Of a stretch of 64,000 bases of DNA, positions 24,534 to 36,489 are shown one piece after another (the stretch's first letter is position 1; each line of letters opens with the position of its first letter). The DNA lies in the NCBI GenBank assembly GCA_012932295.1, contig JAAONU010000003.1:32288361-32352360 (forward strand), read 5' to 3'. Origin of the DNA: Cyclina sinensis (lineage: Eukaryota; Mollusca; Bivalvia; Venerida; Veneridae). Below the pieces are notes generated by a model, which was not told the DNA's origin, ran no database searches, and was given only the letters and a program-made list of their open reading frames with translations. A program made the position numbers and the translations under genes.

Positions 24534-24597
24534 TTTTACTATATAAATTGTAATGCTTTGTGCTTAAGTCACAGTTCACTGCTAACTTCTCACATAT

Positions 24598-24606
24598 TTG
24601 TCAGGT
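24598..24606. repeat. Right target-site duplication of foldback element 2
   Basis: TTGTCAGGT is identical to 18830-18838. Confidence 0.8.
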
Positions 24607-25504
24607 GTAGCTCTCTTCAACCGGGTCAAGGCCGAATTACATGTATGTCATTTCGAGGTAAGACGAAAAGGTAGTCATAAGCTTATGTACTGACAACGCA
24701 AAATTCGGATTAATACGTAACACTGAAACATGGGGCACAGATAACTTTCAACCAGTTTCCCTTCCAGTTTCAAATAACGACCCATGAGTGTTAAAATATA
24801 GACTCATTTTATGAAAAGCTGATTTTGTATACAATGATTATTACTCCTCGAATCAAATAATAGACACGCCTTGGTGTGAACATCTGAGCAACTGGAGGAC
24901 CGTCAGAAATATATCTATGTAAATTTCTTTGGTCTAGTGTACTGAGCAAGTTATTCGTGACAACTGTTGACGTTACGGCAGTTAAACGATAAACCTAGAT
25001 CTCTGTTTCGAACAGAAACAATTAGTACAAACTCACTAGTTTACTCAACTGAATTAGCTACTTTTGCAAAATAAATAGTTCAAAGACATTCACATTACGA
25101 GTCTGTCAGAAATAATCATCATTTGATTAATGCATTGTTAAAAAAATCCACTTCCTGAGAAACTTTTATGGCAAGAAATATGGTTGGTTTCTACGTTACT
25201 CGCTACTTTTTATCTATTATAAGTGCTGAAATTGTACTATAGGTGAGCTTTTTCGGTAAGGCAAATGTTCATAGATACGATGGTCGAATATGCGACTGGT
25301 TTCCTTATAAGCCTTCGACGACGACCTTTTTTTTTACGGCTCATTTCTGTTGTGATGGCACCGGTTTCATACCAATTGTTTGTAAGAAAAAAATGTTAGG
25401 TCATTGGTAACAGTTACAGGAACGGTTGTATATTATGTATCTCACAACTTATAGAAAACTGGTGCGTCTATTGGTACGACAGCATTAAAAATGTAGTGGG
25501 TCAA
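24607..25504. other. AT-rich intergenic DNA, nothing recognised
   Basis: No exon, RNA gene or repeat family could be supported on either strand. Confidence 0.45.
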
Positions 25505-25620
25505 TAATGCCACACCCCCATTCTGAAGAGTACTCATTAGGATCAGACATTTTTCAACCTAAGGGTATGGGTTCAAGTCCCACTCGAGCGAAAATAGTTT
25601 ATGTAATTTTTGGCTTTTTT
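25505..25620 (+). repeat. Dispersed tRNA-like repeat fragment
   Basis: It contains ATGGGTTCAAGTCCCACTCG, a B-box-like core. It is homologous in inverted orientation to 38795-38905, which shares the CTCTGAA(A)AGTA, ATGGGTTCAA and ACTC(G/A)AG blocks. It is probably a SINE family of its own. Confidence 0.5.
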
Positions 25621-26179
25621 GCCTTTATTTAGTATTAGTTTCTATTAGAATAAATTAAGTTGCACTTTACTTTTGTTTTACATATATTTCAACTTTTATA
25701 AACCCTTAATCATGGTCAAACAAAGAAAACTGGGTATTCAGTGATTTCAGTTATTATTTGTTTCAAAACTGTTGTTTTTTCCGGATTCTTCAGATTTATA
25801 TTTGAATAAAAATGATAACAGCTTAGTTATTTCTTGAAGCTTACATCAATATCAATCCCTCGTCGTGATAAAGGTAGGATAAATAAGTACATGTTTGTAT
25901 TTAAGGTCTTTCGTTAGTTCTAACTATTGGTTGTGTTTCTGTGTTTTGCTCAGTCCGCAGTCTTCATACCAATTACATATGACGTTATATTACTGTTGTT
26001 TTTATGGTCAGACTAAGGCAAAACAATCTATTTCTCTTTACCCGAATGACCCATTTAATCTTGTGTGCTTGCTCATGACAAGTGCCTTACATTGGCTATA
26101 TTTTTTCATAAGATGTTATGTTTCTTTTAAGAAAACACTTTTTATTGAGGTTTGAAAAAATGGTTCATTATTGATCTGT

Positions 26180-26499
26180 GTGAAGTTACCAGAAAAGCAG
26201 AACAGCAGAAAAGCAGAACATCTCCAGCAGAATAGCAGAATGACAGCATAACAAACTTACAAGAAGACAAAAAGTCTGAATTTTATAGTTCTCTACCAAA
26301 GTTTGCCCTCCGTCTTTCAGTAAGTCTGTCCGTCCGACTGCCCAGAAATCTGGATTCCGCGACAACAAAAACCGTATAAGTTAAAGTTGTGAAAATCGAC
26401 AAATGAATACATGTACATGGCAACACCGAGATAATGCTAGTCACTTTGTTTTTATCTTCAGTTCAAAATTCTTTGTGCTACTGTGTAGCAGGCGACACA
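26180..26499. other. Purine-rich tract and intergenic DNA
   Basis: Positions 26190-26245 carry an irregular AGCAGAA-type run. No gene is seen. Confidence 0.4.
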
Positions 26500-26862
26500 A
26501 TAACGGGCCAAAACGCATTTTTTATTCAAGGACCATAACTCAGCCATACATCATTCAACCGAAAAAAAGCGTTAAATATGCGCAAGTACTTGAGGTACCG
26601 ATCAATCCTGTAACATTTCATATTAATTGCTTTAGTAGTATAAGAGAAGAAGTCCGTACAAACTTTAAAAATGAAAATAATTAAAGGGCCAAAACTCTGA
26701 CAAAAATCACTGCGCTGGAAAATGCTGACGACGTGCACAACTAGACTTGGTAGTGATCATTCCTGTAAAGTTTGGATGAAATTGCATCAGTAGTTTTGAC
26801 AAGTTTTGTGACGGACAGACAGACAGACAAACAGACAGACGGAGACTTTGTAGGAGGCGACA
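26500..26862 (+). repeat. Bivalve-type repeat ending in a GACA-rich run
   Basis: Phrases like AAGGACCATAACTC, AAAGGGCCAAAACTCTGAC and AGTTTGGATGAAATTGCATC lead into a (GACA)n tract at 26813-26843. The ORF through it is not a gene. Confidence 0.6.
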
Positions 26863-27493
26863 CAAAAAGAAGAAAAATTCACATCTTTACCGTGGCTCGA
26901 GCCCGTGAACACTGCTTTATGCTCTATATATTAATACAGCGTAAAATAAAGGAAAATGCGCGTTTTGCACACAATTTTGCACGCTCTGGTCCAGCCGTTA
27001 GAACAGCTATAGGCCAGTGCGATACACTGTTAGAAAGCCCCTTTGCCTGGCTATCGAACGGGACCTGCCTCGGCCCCGGTCACGTCAGGACCATTGGGAA
27101 GCTTGCCGCGTTCATTCTCCTGAAAACAGCTCTCCAAAACCCAACTTTTTTTCTTTCATGTAACAAAGCTTTCTTGTTCGTTTAGTAAACCTTTTTTTTC
27201 TAATATAATCAAATATTATTCTTACCTTGCAATTCGATTTGTTGGTTGTGTAGCCGAAGCAGTGGATGAGATGGTCAACAGGTAAGGACCTTTTCTATTT
27301 TGAGGAACGAACGACAACTCTGTTCTCCGGTTTAAAAAAAAATGAAATATATATCAGTTCAAATAGATCTTACTTTCGAATCATTTGGTAAAAGACCTGA
27401 TTCATTCAGTATTATTTCAACAGGCATGGAAATAAAAAACATACCGACAACGGCACTTTAAATATTCTTGAATAAATTACACCTATAGATTGA

Positions 27494-27513
27494 CCCCCGC
27501 CCCACCCCACCCC
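27494..27513 (-). promoter_or_regulatory. Potential G-quadruplex (minus strand)
   Basis: The plus strand has C5-G-C4-A-C4-A-C4. The minus strand therefore has four G tracts of four or more separated by single bases, a textbook quadruplex pattern. No gene start is recognised next to it. Confidence 0.6.
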
Positions 27514-27716
27514 ACCTCCTCCACATTCGAAACTAAATCAAAACGCTGCTGGCTCTTGAGTCTTAATTGTTCGTTGTTTTTCCCCATTGCACAACGATAA
27601 TTTTTCTGTAAAGTGAAAAGTAATTGGTATCGTGTGATGACTAAAGTGTACAGTGAAGTAAGAAACACAGGCCAAAGAACAGAGTTCATAGACTTAGGAA
27701 TGCCAAGTGTAGGGTA

Positions 27717-27832
27717 GTGTTTAAATTATGAATTGTAATCTTAGTGATTAAGACATCAAAAGGGAGCAAGTGAGACCGTGCTTTTTTAATCACTAAAATT
27801 ACAATTCATAAACACTAAATTATTTAGTGTTT
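27717..27832. repeat. Compound hairpin (inverted repeats)
   Basis: GTGTTT and TATGAATTGTAATCTTAGTGATTAA at 27717-27751 pair, with one small gap and one mismatch, with TTAATCACTAAAATTACAAT and TCATAAACAC at 27786-27815. Overlapping the second arm, 27810-27820 and 27822-27832 form a perfect 11-bp palindrome (AAACACTAAAT / ATTTAGTGTTT). Confidence 0.75.
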
Positions 27833-27839
27833 AACCTCA

Positions 27840-27965
27840 TTTGACCTTCCCCTGCTCCCAATCGCGTCACTGTGGGAGGAGCTAATAGCTTTTGGGCGAG
27901 TCATCGCTGCCTTACGTCAATAAAGCGGTATACTGCCTGTCACGTGACACAGCTTCATACATGTA
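27840..27965. promoter_or_regulatory. CpG-bearing promoter-like stretch, unassigned
   Basis: The block is less AT-rich than its surroundings and holds CGCGTCACTGTGGGAGGAGC, TTACGTCAAT and the palindrome GTCACGTGAC. No linked gene could be identified, so this is only a composition-based suggestion. Confidence 0.2.
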
Positions 27966-28459
27966 CACTGCAGATTATTTCAAGGTATTTCAATCTATAA
28001 TGGAAACCCAGGTCGATTTTTGATCTAAGTCAATTTGAATACGATATTTAGGCTGAAGATGAGACCTCTGCTCTGAGGAAACAACACTCAGCAATTAGTT
28101 AACATTTCACCTGAGAATGACCAAGACAAAGTTATACAGAGATTGAGATAGCTGCTTAACAAAAGTTTAATTCATTAAAGAAATCAGCAAGACTTTTTCA
28201 ACTTCTAGGCTGTGAATACTGAATTCAACATGAATTTGTTGTGTGCTTAAATTTTTCACAGATGATCCGGGATCTATATCGCAATCTCTAAATAACAAGT
28301 CTTTTGTGGTACCACTGGACCGTGTGCCTGCTTGAAGCTCAACACCTAAGTGAAATACATAATGGTTAAACAACAAAGAATGTATAAGAAGTGTTTAACA
28401 TGTAAACAATTTGTGAGCAGTATATTGTGGAACATTTCTTCAACCACGTCGTCGTCTTT

Positions 28460-28512
28460 TGGAGTTATTTACCCTCGGTACCGTCCTAGGCCATATGACC
28501 GAGCACGACGTA
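28460..28512 (-). mobile_element. Possible SINE tail fragment
   Basis: TTATTTACCCTCGGTACCG followed by CCATATGACCGAGC resembles the inverted GGTACCGACGATAAATAA and GTCATATGGGCAACC tail of the SINE at 59843-60135, with many changes. Confidence 0.4.
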
Positions 28513-28979
28513 TACTTTTATGTCATATTTTATTTATTTTATCATCGTGTGTAGAATAACATATGATTAATTAAAGATCCTGTAACTAGGTTACCCCAAT
28601 TTTAATTGATCAAATAAATGAACAGTAGCTTGAATTAAAGTACACAGGTTGTACATTCTTAGAAATTCAAATTTCATTTAGAGACTTTAATTATCTTAAT
28701 TATCAATTACGGGCTAATATTTTATTGTATGTCTCCGTTTTATTCCCTAGAATTCTAAAATGTAGCAAGGCAAACTTAAGTGTCTTATATTAAACCTCAT
28801 GGAAATTATGTTCAAAATTTAAAAACTTCGATTTTAGTTAAGATTTCTCAGTCCTTTAAAAAGATAAAACAATATATACATGTCTTCCTTTAATAAAAGC
28901 AGGTTCCCGGGAAGAAATAAGTTATAAAGAGATCAAGGAGGATCTTCTCTTTAACCCTGAACATACTGAAATTCTGTAA

Positions 28980-29185
28980 TGGATTTGCCCAGCTTTGAAT
29001 TTGGAACAGTCCATTAAAAGTTTAAGGGATTTCAATATTAAAATACAAAAATGGAGCTACCAACAGTATAGAGCCTGGTCAGACTGCACGGATGTGCAGG
29101 CTGGCCTGGCTCTATACTGGTGGCAAAGGCTAATCACTCGGTTCCAGCAGGTTAAGTTAAAAGGCCCAAACAGCTCCCCCACCGA
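28980..29185. repeat. Bivalve palindromic repeat fragment (GAGCCTGGTCAGACTGC type)
   Basis: TAGAGCCTGGTCAGACTGCA, GCAGGCTGGCCTGGCTCTAT and CTGGTGGCAAAGGCTAATCA form an imperfect palindrome of a type I associate with repeats in venerid clams. The overlapping ORF at 28995-29198 is its translation, not a gene. Confidence 0.5.
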
Positions 29186-29199
29186 AAAGCCGACTTGAA

Positions 29200-32100
29200 A
29201 TTTCTCGGTAACGGGTTAGATTTATAATAACTATAACAAGAATAAAAAAAAGTATATACCCGCGAACTTAAAATTAATTATAGTTATTTACAAGGCCTTT
29301 GAATGACTCCTTTTTAGGGTCACTATAAAAAATATTGCTAAGTTGAGGAAAATTAAAAAGCGTTAATTAAAATATTATGTGGGTATCTATTTACACGTAA
29401 AAATAAAAGGGAAAGGTTTGATTTTGTTTTATTAATCACGTGTGATTTCATATTCCATTTGTTCCGGTATTCCTGGCTTGCTGTATAAGGTAGGCAACGC
29501 GGACAAAATTGAAAAGTGGATAGAAAAAAGAAACGGACTTTAGGGGATAGAGTCCTGGACCTCAAGAATTTTTAAAATAGAACTTTAGGGGACGGAGTTC
29601 TAGACCACGAGTAATAGAACAAGAAATAGGAGTTGATTTCGTCCGGTCGCCTCTCTTTATCATATTTATTTATTTATATTGTAATTTCGATTTATGATTA
29701 TTTAAAAATAATATTAAAGTTATAAAATTGTTGATTAAAAAATATTTTTAAAAAAATTTAAAAGATAAATGATATTGTAAAATACAGCAATTCGGCCTTC
29801 AAAGGTGATTTTGAGAACCTACACGTCACAGGCCGCCTGATTGGTCAATAATTTTTGTTATGCGCGTCTTCAACCACTATCATCATTACCATAATTATTA
29901 TTTGCTCAATAAAACTTACTATTATCATTATTGTTATTATTATCTGCGGCTTCAAACTCGATGCGGTATTTTCTTCCGTTTCAAAGACCTCATTATGATA
30001 ATTGTTTTTTGATGTTTTAACATGTTTGAAATTTTAATTTAGGTTGTTACCAAACAGTTACTGAATGCTTTAATGACACGCACGCAAGAAAACAATGCAA
30101 TTAGGTATCTTTAACTCTGAAGCTGACTAGATCCTGTTAAAAATAATTAAAGGAAAATGCCGACTTCATTGTCTATATTACAAAAACTGCGAAAATAAAC
30201 AGTAAATTGAAAACTCCAGAAGGTATAAAGTCTCAAATTTATCAGTTATTTTCATCACATTCCATTTGTCTTCTTTAACATAGTTTGTGAGCATATTGTG
30301 CTACGTATTTTGTGGGATATATAGGAATTAAACACAGGTACTTGTACTTTCAATTTACATTGTCGATATGAACATTTCTATAACGTTTCATTGTTGTTAC
30401 CTGTTGTTTTTTACGGTTTTATATTCTGAATTGGAAGTTAATTCATTCGGTTTTACACCGTTCCATTTCAAGTTATATATATTGATTTATTGTGATCTTC
30501 TAAGTAAAAAATATACACACTTAAATTGCTCGTCATGGAACAGTGATGTCCTTTATAATTATGATACATGCAATATGCTTTCTGATTTCATACTTTGGAA
30601 CAAAAGATATATAACAATTTAAACGGAATTAATTATAAAAGGCAGTTTTAACTTTAACTGTGCGATCTATGACGAAGAAATTGATGCCGTATGTTTACAG
30701 CCATAAAAATTGAAATATTACACCTAACGGTTTACATAATTATGCAGTTTTTAAATTTTTTTATTCAAATTCTACGATAATTCAATAAATGTAAATTAAT
30801 CTTAAATAGATTAGTTTTTCCAATGTTTCTTTTTTCATCTGTTTTTCCCGCCAATGATTTCAGTCAAATACAAATAAAAAATAATGATCTACTCCTTCAT
30901 TTTTTCCTCAATGGGACTAACTTAAAAAAACACAACTGAAATTTTCTATAAAATATTATTTAATTGCCAAAATAAAATCACGGAGTTTTATATCATCATG
31001 ATACAGATATTTTGGTTACTGAATTAATTTTATTTGCACCGCTGTACAATGAGTTGGAAGCATTCAATTTTATTTCCACAATTATTGAGCTATATAAATT
31101 AAGAATACTTGCATTCATTCAATACCAGCATTGGATACACGACTTCATATGGTGTATAACTGGCTCTTAACATCTGAGAAAGGAAAGCTTCGAAAATGAC
31201 AATCTGTATGTAAGGTATCCTGTCGCTAAAACATTTTAGTTCCATTTTAAGACTACAGAAAAGAAATAGGTATAATGGTTCCGATGACCCGACCGACCCT
31301 TAAGTTACCCTCCGGCCTAAACTTTTCCTCCAACCAATACTCATACGCAATGAAACAAATTCTTTGATTTGATTTCATCGATAATTTACACTTTAGGTAT
31401 AACTTCATACGCATTAATGAATGATTTCCTTTAAAATATAAAAAGCGTCTGCAGAACTGTAGGAGAGACAGCGACCGGGGAAAGACGCGGTGTCTTATTC
31501 ATGAACGTTAATTATTTGTTATGTAATGAAATTAGATGATGCAGTCAAGAATTTTTAGTTTCAAAAGTGTTTTATTTTTAATGTAATTTTAATGTAATTT
31601 TAGAACATTGGTCAACATTGTTACCAAATACATCTGAATTATGTTATTCGGTTTTTCATTTTTATCTTGGCCATTTGATGAATAACAATGTAACATGATT
31701 TACTAAACCTTTTGAGACATTGCTTTTAGACTTGGATTTTTATCATTACCACAGTTTAGGTTAAATCTAAATAATTCTATCAAGAATTTTTATGAAACAT
31801 GACCTTTTTGTGACTTAAGGAGGATTAATTGAATATATATTTGCAATATACCTGAAAAATACCGAAGTATATTTCTTACATGTATGTTGATTTAATGATT
31901 TTGGTACAAATAAATATCATTTCCACCAGTAAGTCAGTAAAATAAGAACTACTTGTAATTGTGATCCTGGTACTTACCGTCATGACCTGTTTCGGCAGTG
32001 AGAACTGTTTTATACAATTTTGTAAGTAAGCAAAAGGTTTGCTTCAGTTTTACTGTCAAACACTTATTTGCTTGTTATTTGTTAATTGAAGAACTTCATA

Positions 32101-33035
32101 TCACAGTATTGATGAGGCAGAAAAGAACCAAAAGTCCCCCTTGTCCATCCTGACCTGTAACTGTTTGCCTCGATTACAGTTTTGCAAGAAATATTAAAGA
32201 AAGTAATGCTTGAACAGTTACAGCGTGCACTGAGAATTTTTGTAAATTTTGTAGAACCAAACATATTCAGTGCCTTCAAGTGCTTTGATTTGTATTTCAG
32301 ATGTACATTTTATAGCCAAAAAACATAGTCTGACAAAAATGATGCAGATTTTCTATCTTGAAGAATTTTCGGTAATTTTAATTTTATCCTTGAATAGGCC
32401 CTATTTTTTGTTAGTAATCCCACAACATTTCTAAGCAATGCTTTAATTATACAATATCAACATCCATACAATACATAATCATAATGCACATAAGATCTTT
32501 TAATCATTATTTATGTCTCGTAAGCCATTGTTGGCTGGATAAAGAGCTTTTTGTTTTTAAGTTTGTATACAAGTTGATTTGGTTTACATGTGACACTTAA
32601 ACAAATGTCATGTTCTTTTCACCTAAGTAGCAGATATCGTCGTAAAAATTGCCTCCCTTTAGAGTAAACACGCCATTTGCAACGTTTCCACTGAGAAGGC
32701 CATTGTGAGACTCGTGTTTTTCCTAGATCACTGTCAAGGTAATCGGCATTGTTCTTGCTCTCATACTACTCAGTCAATCTACTCAGTTCCCCCTTGTTCA
32801 TATGTCCTGGCATTGTTAATGGAGTAGGTATGGCCTGCGAGGACTTACTATTAGCGACAACAACAGACATTTAGCAATTACATGTATCATAAAGAACAAT
32901 ATTTGTATGAATAAGTTGTCAGAATAAGTTTATAAACAATGATCTTCGAAGATCGTGAAATATACTTTTGAAATAGAGAAATTAGCAGTTTTGCAATTAT
33001 CTAGAGTTGCCTCCCTTTCTGGCGGCGCTCAAAAG
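29200..33035. other. AT-rich intergenic DNA, no gene recognised
   Basis: The only local structures seen are two diverged copies of an ACTTTAGGGGA(T/C)(A/G)GAGT block (29535 and 29582) and a short GC-rich patch (31460-31495). None of the open frames shows a recognisable protein motif. Confidence 0.45.
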
Positions 33036-33039
33036 AGAC

Positions 33040-33235
33040 GGACGCACAGTGGTACAGTGGTGGAGCGCTATTGGTCCAAAGGTTGCGGGTTCGAATTCCG
33101 ATAGCGCCAAGATTCTGTTGTGATTTTCACATTCCTCCACACAGCATGATTACTGGTTTGGAACCCAGGAAGCAGTCATCAAGTGTGGTGAAACAAAGTT
33201 GTAAGATAAGATAAGATAAGATTTATTTTGAGTCG
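33040..33235 (+). mobile_element. tRNA-derived SINE of a second family
   Basis: GGTACAGTGGTGGAGCGCTA is A-box-like and GGTTGCGGGTTCGAATTCCG is B-box-like, followed by a body ending CCAGGAAGCAGTCATCAAGT and a (GATAA)n tail at 33203-33224. The layout (tRNA head, unrelated body, simple-repeat tail) is typical of SINEs. The head is not the same as that of the 59843 family. Confidence 0.65.
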
Positions 33236-33239
33236 GCAA

Positions 33240-34853
33240 GACATATACAATTAACATAAGCTATTTAGAGCTTTTTTAACCGACTATATAACACCAGTAA
33301 AATTTTAACAAATGTAAAACAGCTACAAATAAGAAAAAATTATTATTAAATTTAAAAGCTATGAGAAATATGCTAATCTTACCATCTGCGTAGTCTGAAA
33401 ACAATGCTTAAAAACAAAAAGAGGAACGTATGAATATTTTCACATGACAACAAATATTTATCAAATTAAAAGGTAATAGTAAGTACACAAATACAAAAAG
33501 TTTCAAGGGTGCTAACAAAATTTAGATAAAAATTACAGTTCCCTGAAATACATTTTAGAAACAAAAGACAACGTATATAATTTCTTGACATTACAAAAAA
33601 AGAACAAGCACATTTCACAGGCTGGCAGAAGTCTAGACAACAGCTAATTCATATCAGCAAGCTTGAACACATATAGCTAAGTTAATTGCGGATAGCAAAC
33701 AGAAAAAGACATAGTAACATACAAAAACATGCTTTTATATAAATAATAATATAATTTTAAAATCTTTCATCATGCTTAAGGATAAGCAAATATAACATAT
33801 AGGTATTTATAAAACAAACATAGCACAAGCAAAGCATTCAGCAGAATAAACAAAATAAGCTATATGGAAAAAACTAGCGACTACTTTTTTGTTTTGGTAT
33901 GCTGTGCCTGTGTTGAAACCCTATCCCAGGAACAAGATGAACATTTACATTGTGTACCATTCCATGACTGAACAAGATTTAAGAACTTGTAAGAACTTGT
34001 AACACAATCAGTGTAAAAAAATAATTAAACTAAGCTCAAAAGAGAACAAATATTGAAAATACTTTTACCATAACTGTATACACATTTATCTATCCTTCTG
34101 TACCCATAGGTTTTAGTAGAAATTAAAATTTACTATAAAAGTGTCAGAAAACTATTGTCTCCCTTGGCAGCTAGCTACTTTTATGAGTTTTTTTTTCATT
34201 CAGATTTTTTAAATAATTTGGAGTCTTATATGTTTTAAATTTAATACTGAGTTGCTTTAATTTTCTATAGTACAGTAGATTTTTTTTTAACTCTCGTAAT
34301 TTTTTTTTTCTTTTTAACTCGTAATAATTAAACATTCTCTCTTTATTGGAATAGGGCTGGTGTATAACTTGCAATAATCGTGGCAGGCCTCTCTTTCATA
34401 ACAGTATCAAAACAGTAGAGTTAGGGAACTATAAATGAGTTTTATTTCAAGAAATGAGCATTCTAGTGTGGAGTCAATGTGTAGTGGTGAAAAATGGTGG
34501 TCTTCCAGTGTGGAGTATGTTGCTATCTTTTAAAGATGTTTTGTTCCATAAAAATACATAATAAAATAAGATCTCATTGCATTAACCACTTTTCAGTGTT
34601 TCTTAGCATAAGTAACTGGTACCACATAAGCCCATTACATCCCAGTGGTATTTCCATAAGTAATGTCCATCAGAACAGTTTGTGCAATAACACCAAAAAA
34701 GCAAGAGTTAGTTTTGAAAATAGTTATTTGGGCTATGAATATCTTTTGTGACATAAGTGCCCTAGAACATATTGAAATAGTTCTTTTCTATAAAAAAAGG
34801 AATACTGTTAGGACTTCAAGTGTGTGAGCAGAATATTATTGGTAATTTCTTTT
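33240..34853. other. AT-rich intergenic DNA, nothing recognised
   Basis: Strongly A-rich plus strand with no supported exon. The short ORFs at 34171-34374 and 34494-34751 lack recognisable motifs. Confidence 0.45.
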
Positions 34854-35646
34854 CAATCCCCTTCTGCAAAACGGGGAGGGGATAATAGGAATGGCTTCCG
34901 TCTGTCTGTCCGTCTGTCTGTCTGTCCGTAACACTATCGTGTCCGCTCCATAACTTTTAAACTGCTGAAAATTTTTTGAAATAACTTGGCACAAGTGATC
35001 ACCATTATGAGACAATGTGCAGAGTGCAATTATTGGGTTGCTACCCCCATGGTCAAGGTCACACTCAAAGGTCAAGTGTTAAAAAGTCTACATTTCGTGT
35101 CTGCTCCATAACTTTTAAACCACTGAAAATTTTTTGAAATAACTTGGCACAAGTGATCACCATTATGAGACCATGTGCAGAGCACAATAATTGGGTTGCT
35201 ATCCCCAAGGTCAAGGTCACACTTAAAGGTCAAGTGTTAAAAAGTCTACATTTCGTATCCGCTCCATAACTTTTAAACCGCTGAAAATTTTTTGAAATAA
35301 CTTGGCACAAGTGATCACCATTATGAGACAATGTGCAGAGCGCAATAATTGGGTTGCTCACAAGGTCTAGGTCACAGTTAAAGGTCAAATATCCACATTT
35401 CATGTCTGCTCTATAACTTACTAACTTGGCTTACGAAAAGTTTTTTTTAATTACTTTGCACAAATGATCACCACTATGAAACAATGTGCAGAACCCAACA
35501 TCCAGGTTGTTACCCTCAAGGTCTAAGTTAAATGTTCTCCATAATTTTTTGACTTTATGGAAAAAATTAAATAACTTGGCACAAATAATTACTATCATGA
35601 GACTATGTGCTTATAATATGCATGGCACAACATCAAGGTCATGTTT

Positions 35647-35654
35647 GGTTAAAG
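35647..35654. repeat. Left 8-bp target-site duplication of hAT-type element
   Basis: GGTTAAAG, repeated exactly at 36482-36489. Confidence 0.8.
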
Positions 35655-36481
35655 CAGGGTTGGCAAGTTTTTGCCGAGGGTGGAAAAAACCATGGAAAAA
35701 AACGGAAAAAACCGGCAAGGAAAAAACTAAGTGGCAAAAACTGGCAAAAACTAAAAAAAAAATAAATGTTTAAACACTTGAACAACACATTTGAAAAGGT
35801 GTGAATATACATGGTCAGAGCCTTAAAGGTGCTAATCTCTTTCACTGGTCCACACTTAAGGCATGGCAGTGGACATTGGCTGTATATTGTAGACCTGTCA
35901 ATTAGTGTCAATTAAGTCTTTAATGGTCCCAAAATAGTGACTAGGTGTTGTGTACTGTAAACTTGTCAATTAGTGTCAATTAAGACCTTGTTTTATAATG
36001 AAAAAGTAATGTGAATGGAAAAGCCAGTAAAAGTGTTTGTTGTGTTGATAAGAAAATGAAGTTAGGGTAGAGATTATAAGTAACTATTGAGTGAAGTGTT
36101 TTTAAAAATGTATGTGGTGCTATTTATTGAAAAGTGAATGAGAATTAGTAGTTGTTGTGTTGTTAAGAAATGAAGTTAGGGTAGAGATAAAATGCGCTCA
36201 CTGTTACTTGACCAATGTTGCTTCTTTATTATAGTAGTATGCTATTCAAAAGTGCATTATCATGCTATTAAAAATGTGATTATTTATAAGTGATTTCTGA
36301 TTAATAAAAATTTACTAATAAGAATTATTCAAGCCTTGTCTTTTCTCTTAAACTTAGGTGAAATATAAGCTATCATGGTTTTTGCCATTTTTGCCGGTTT
36401 TTACCAGTTTTTGCCGTTTTTTTCCAGTTTTTGCCACTGGCAAGGAAAAAACTAGTTTTTGCCGGAAAAAACCCAACCCTG
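35655..36481. mobile_element. Non-autonomous hAT-type inverted-repeat element (827 bp)
   Basis: It starts CAGGGTTGG and ends CCAACCCTG. The first and last 110-120 bp are inverted copies rich in GGCAAAAACTGG-type sequence, for example GCCGGTTTTTACCAGTTTTT near the right end. An exact 8-bp duplication GGTTAAAG flanks it. A CAGGG terminus plus 8-bp duplication is diagnostic of the hAT superfamily. There is no coding sequence, so it depends on a transposase elsewhere. Confidence 0.85.
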
Positions 36482-36489
36482 GGTTAAAG
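36482..36489. repeat. Right 8-bp target-site duplication of hAT-type element
   Basis: GGTTAAAG, identical to 35647-35654. Confidence 0.8.

Larger units (their letters stand above)
18839..24597. mobile_element. Foldback element 2 (5.76 kb): inverted arrays of 68-bp palindromic units
   Basis: The terminal segments 18839-18914 and 24522-24597 are nearly perfect reverse complements, starting ATATGTGAGAAGTTAGCAGT. Inside them lie two inverted tandem arrays (18915-19890 and 23056-24533) flanking about 3.1 kb of unique and repetitive DNA. An exact 9-bp duplication, TTGTCAGGT, flanks the whole element, so it moved as one unit. No transposase ORF is present, so it is non-autonomous. The terminus shares ATGTG(n)GAAGTTAGC with foldback element 1, which suggests mobilisation by the same machinery. 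The duplication length fits MULE or FB-like elements; the superfamily is inference. Confidence 0.88.

Noticed and set aside
18839..24597. Helitron/Helentron interpretation of the arrays
   Set aside because: Helitrons leave no target duplication and do not have long terminal inverted arrays. The exact 9-bp duplication and inverted ends argue for a cut-and-paste foldback element.
26772..27185. 137-aa ORF beginning MDEIASVVLTSFVTDRQTD
   Set aside because: The DRQTDKQTDG part is the GACA repeat end of a dispersed element, and the rest has no motif.
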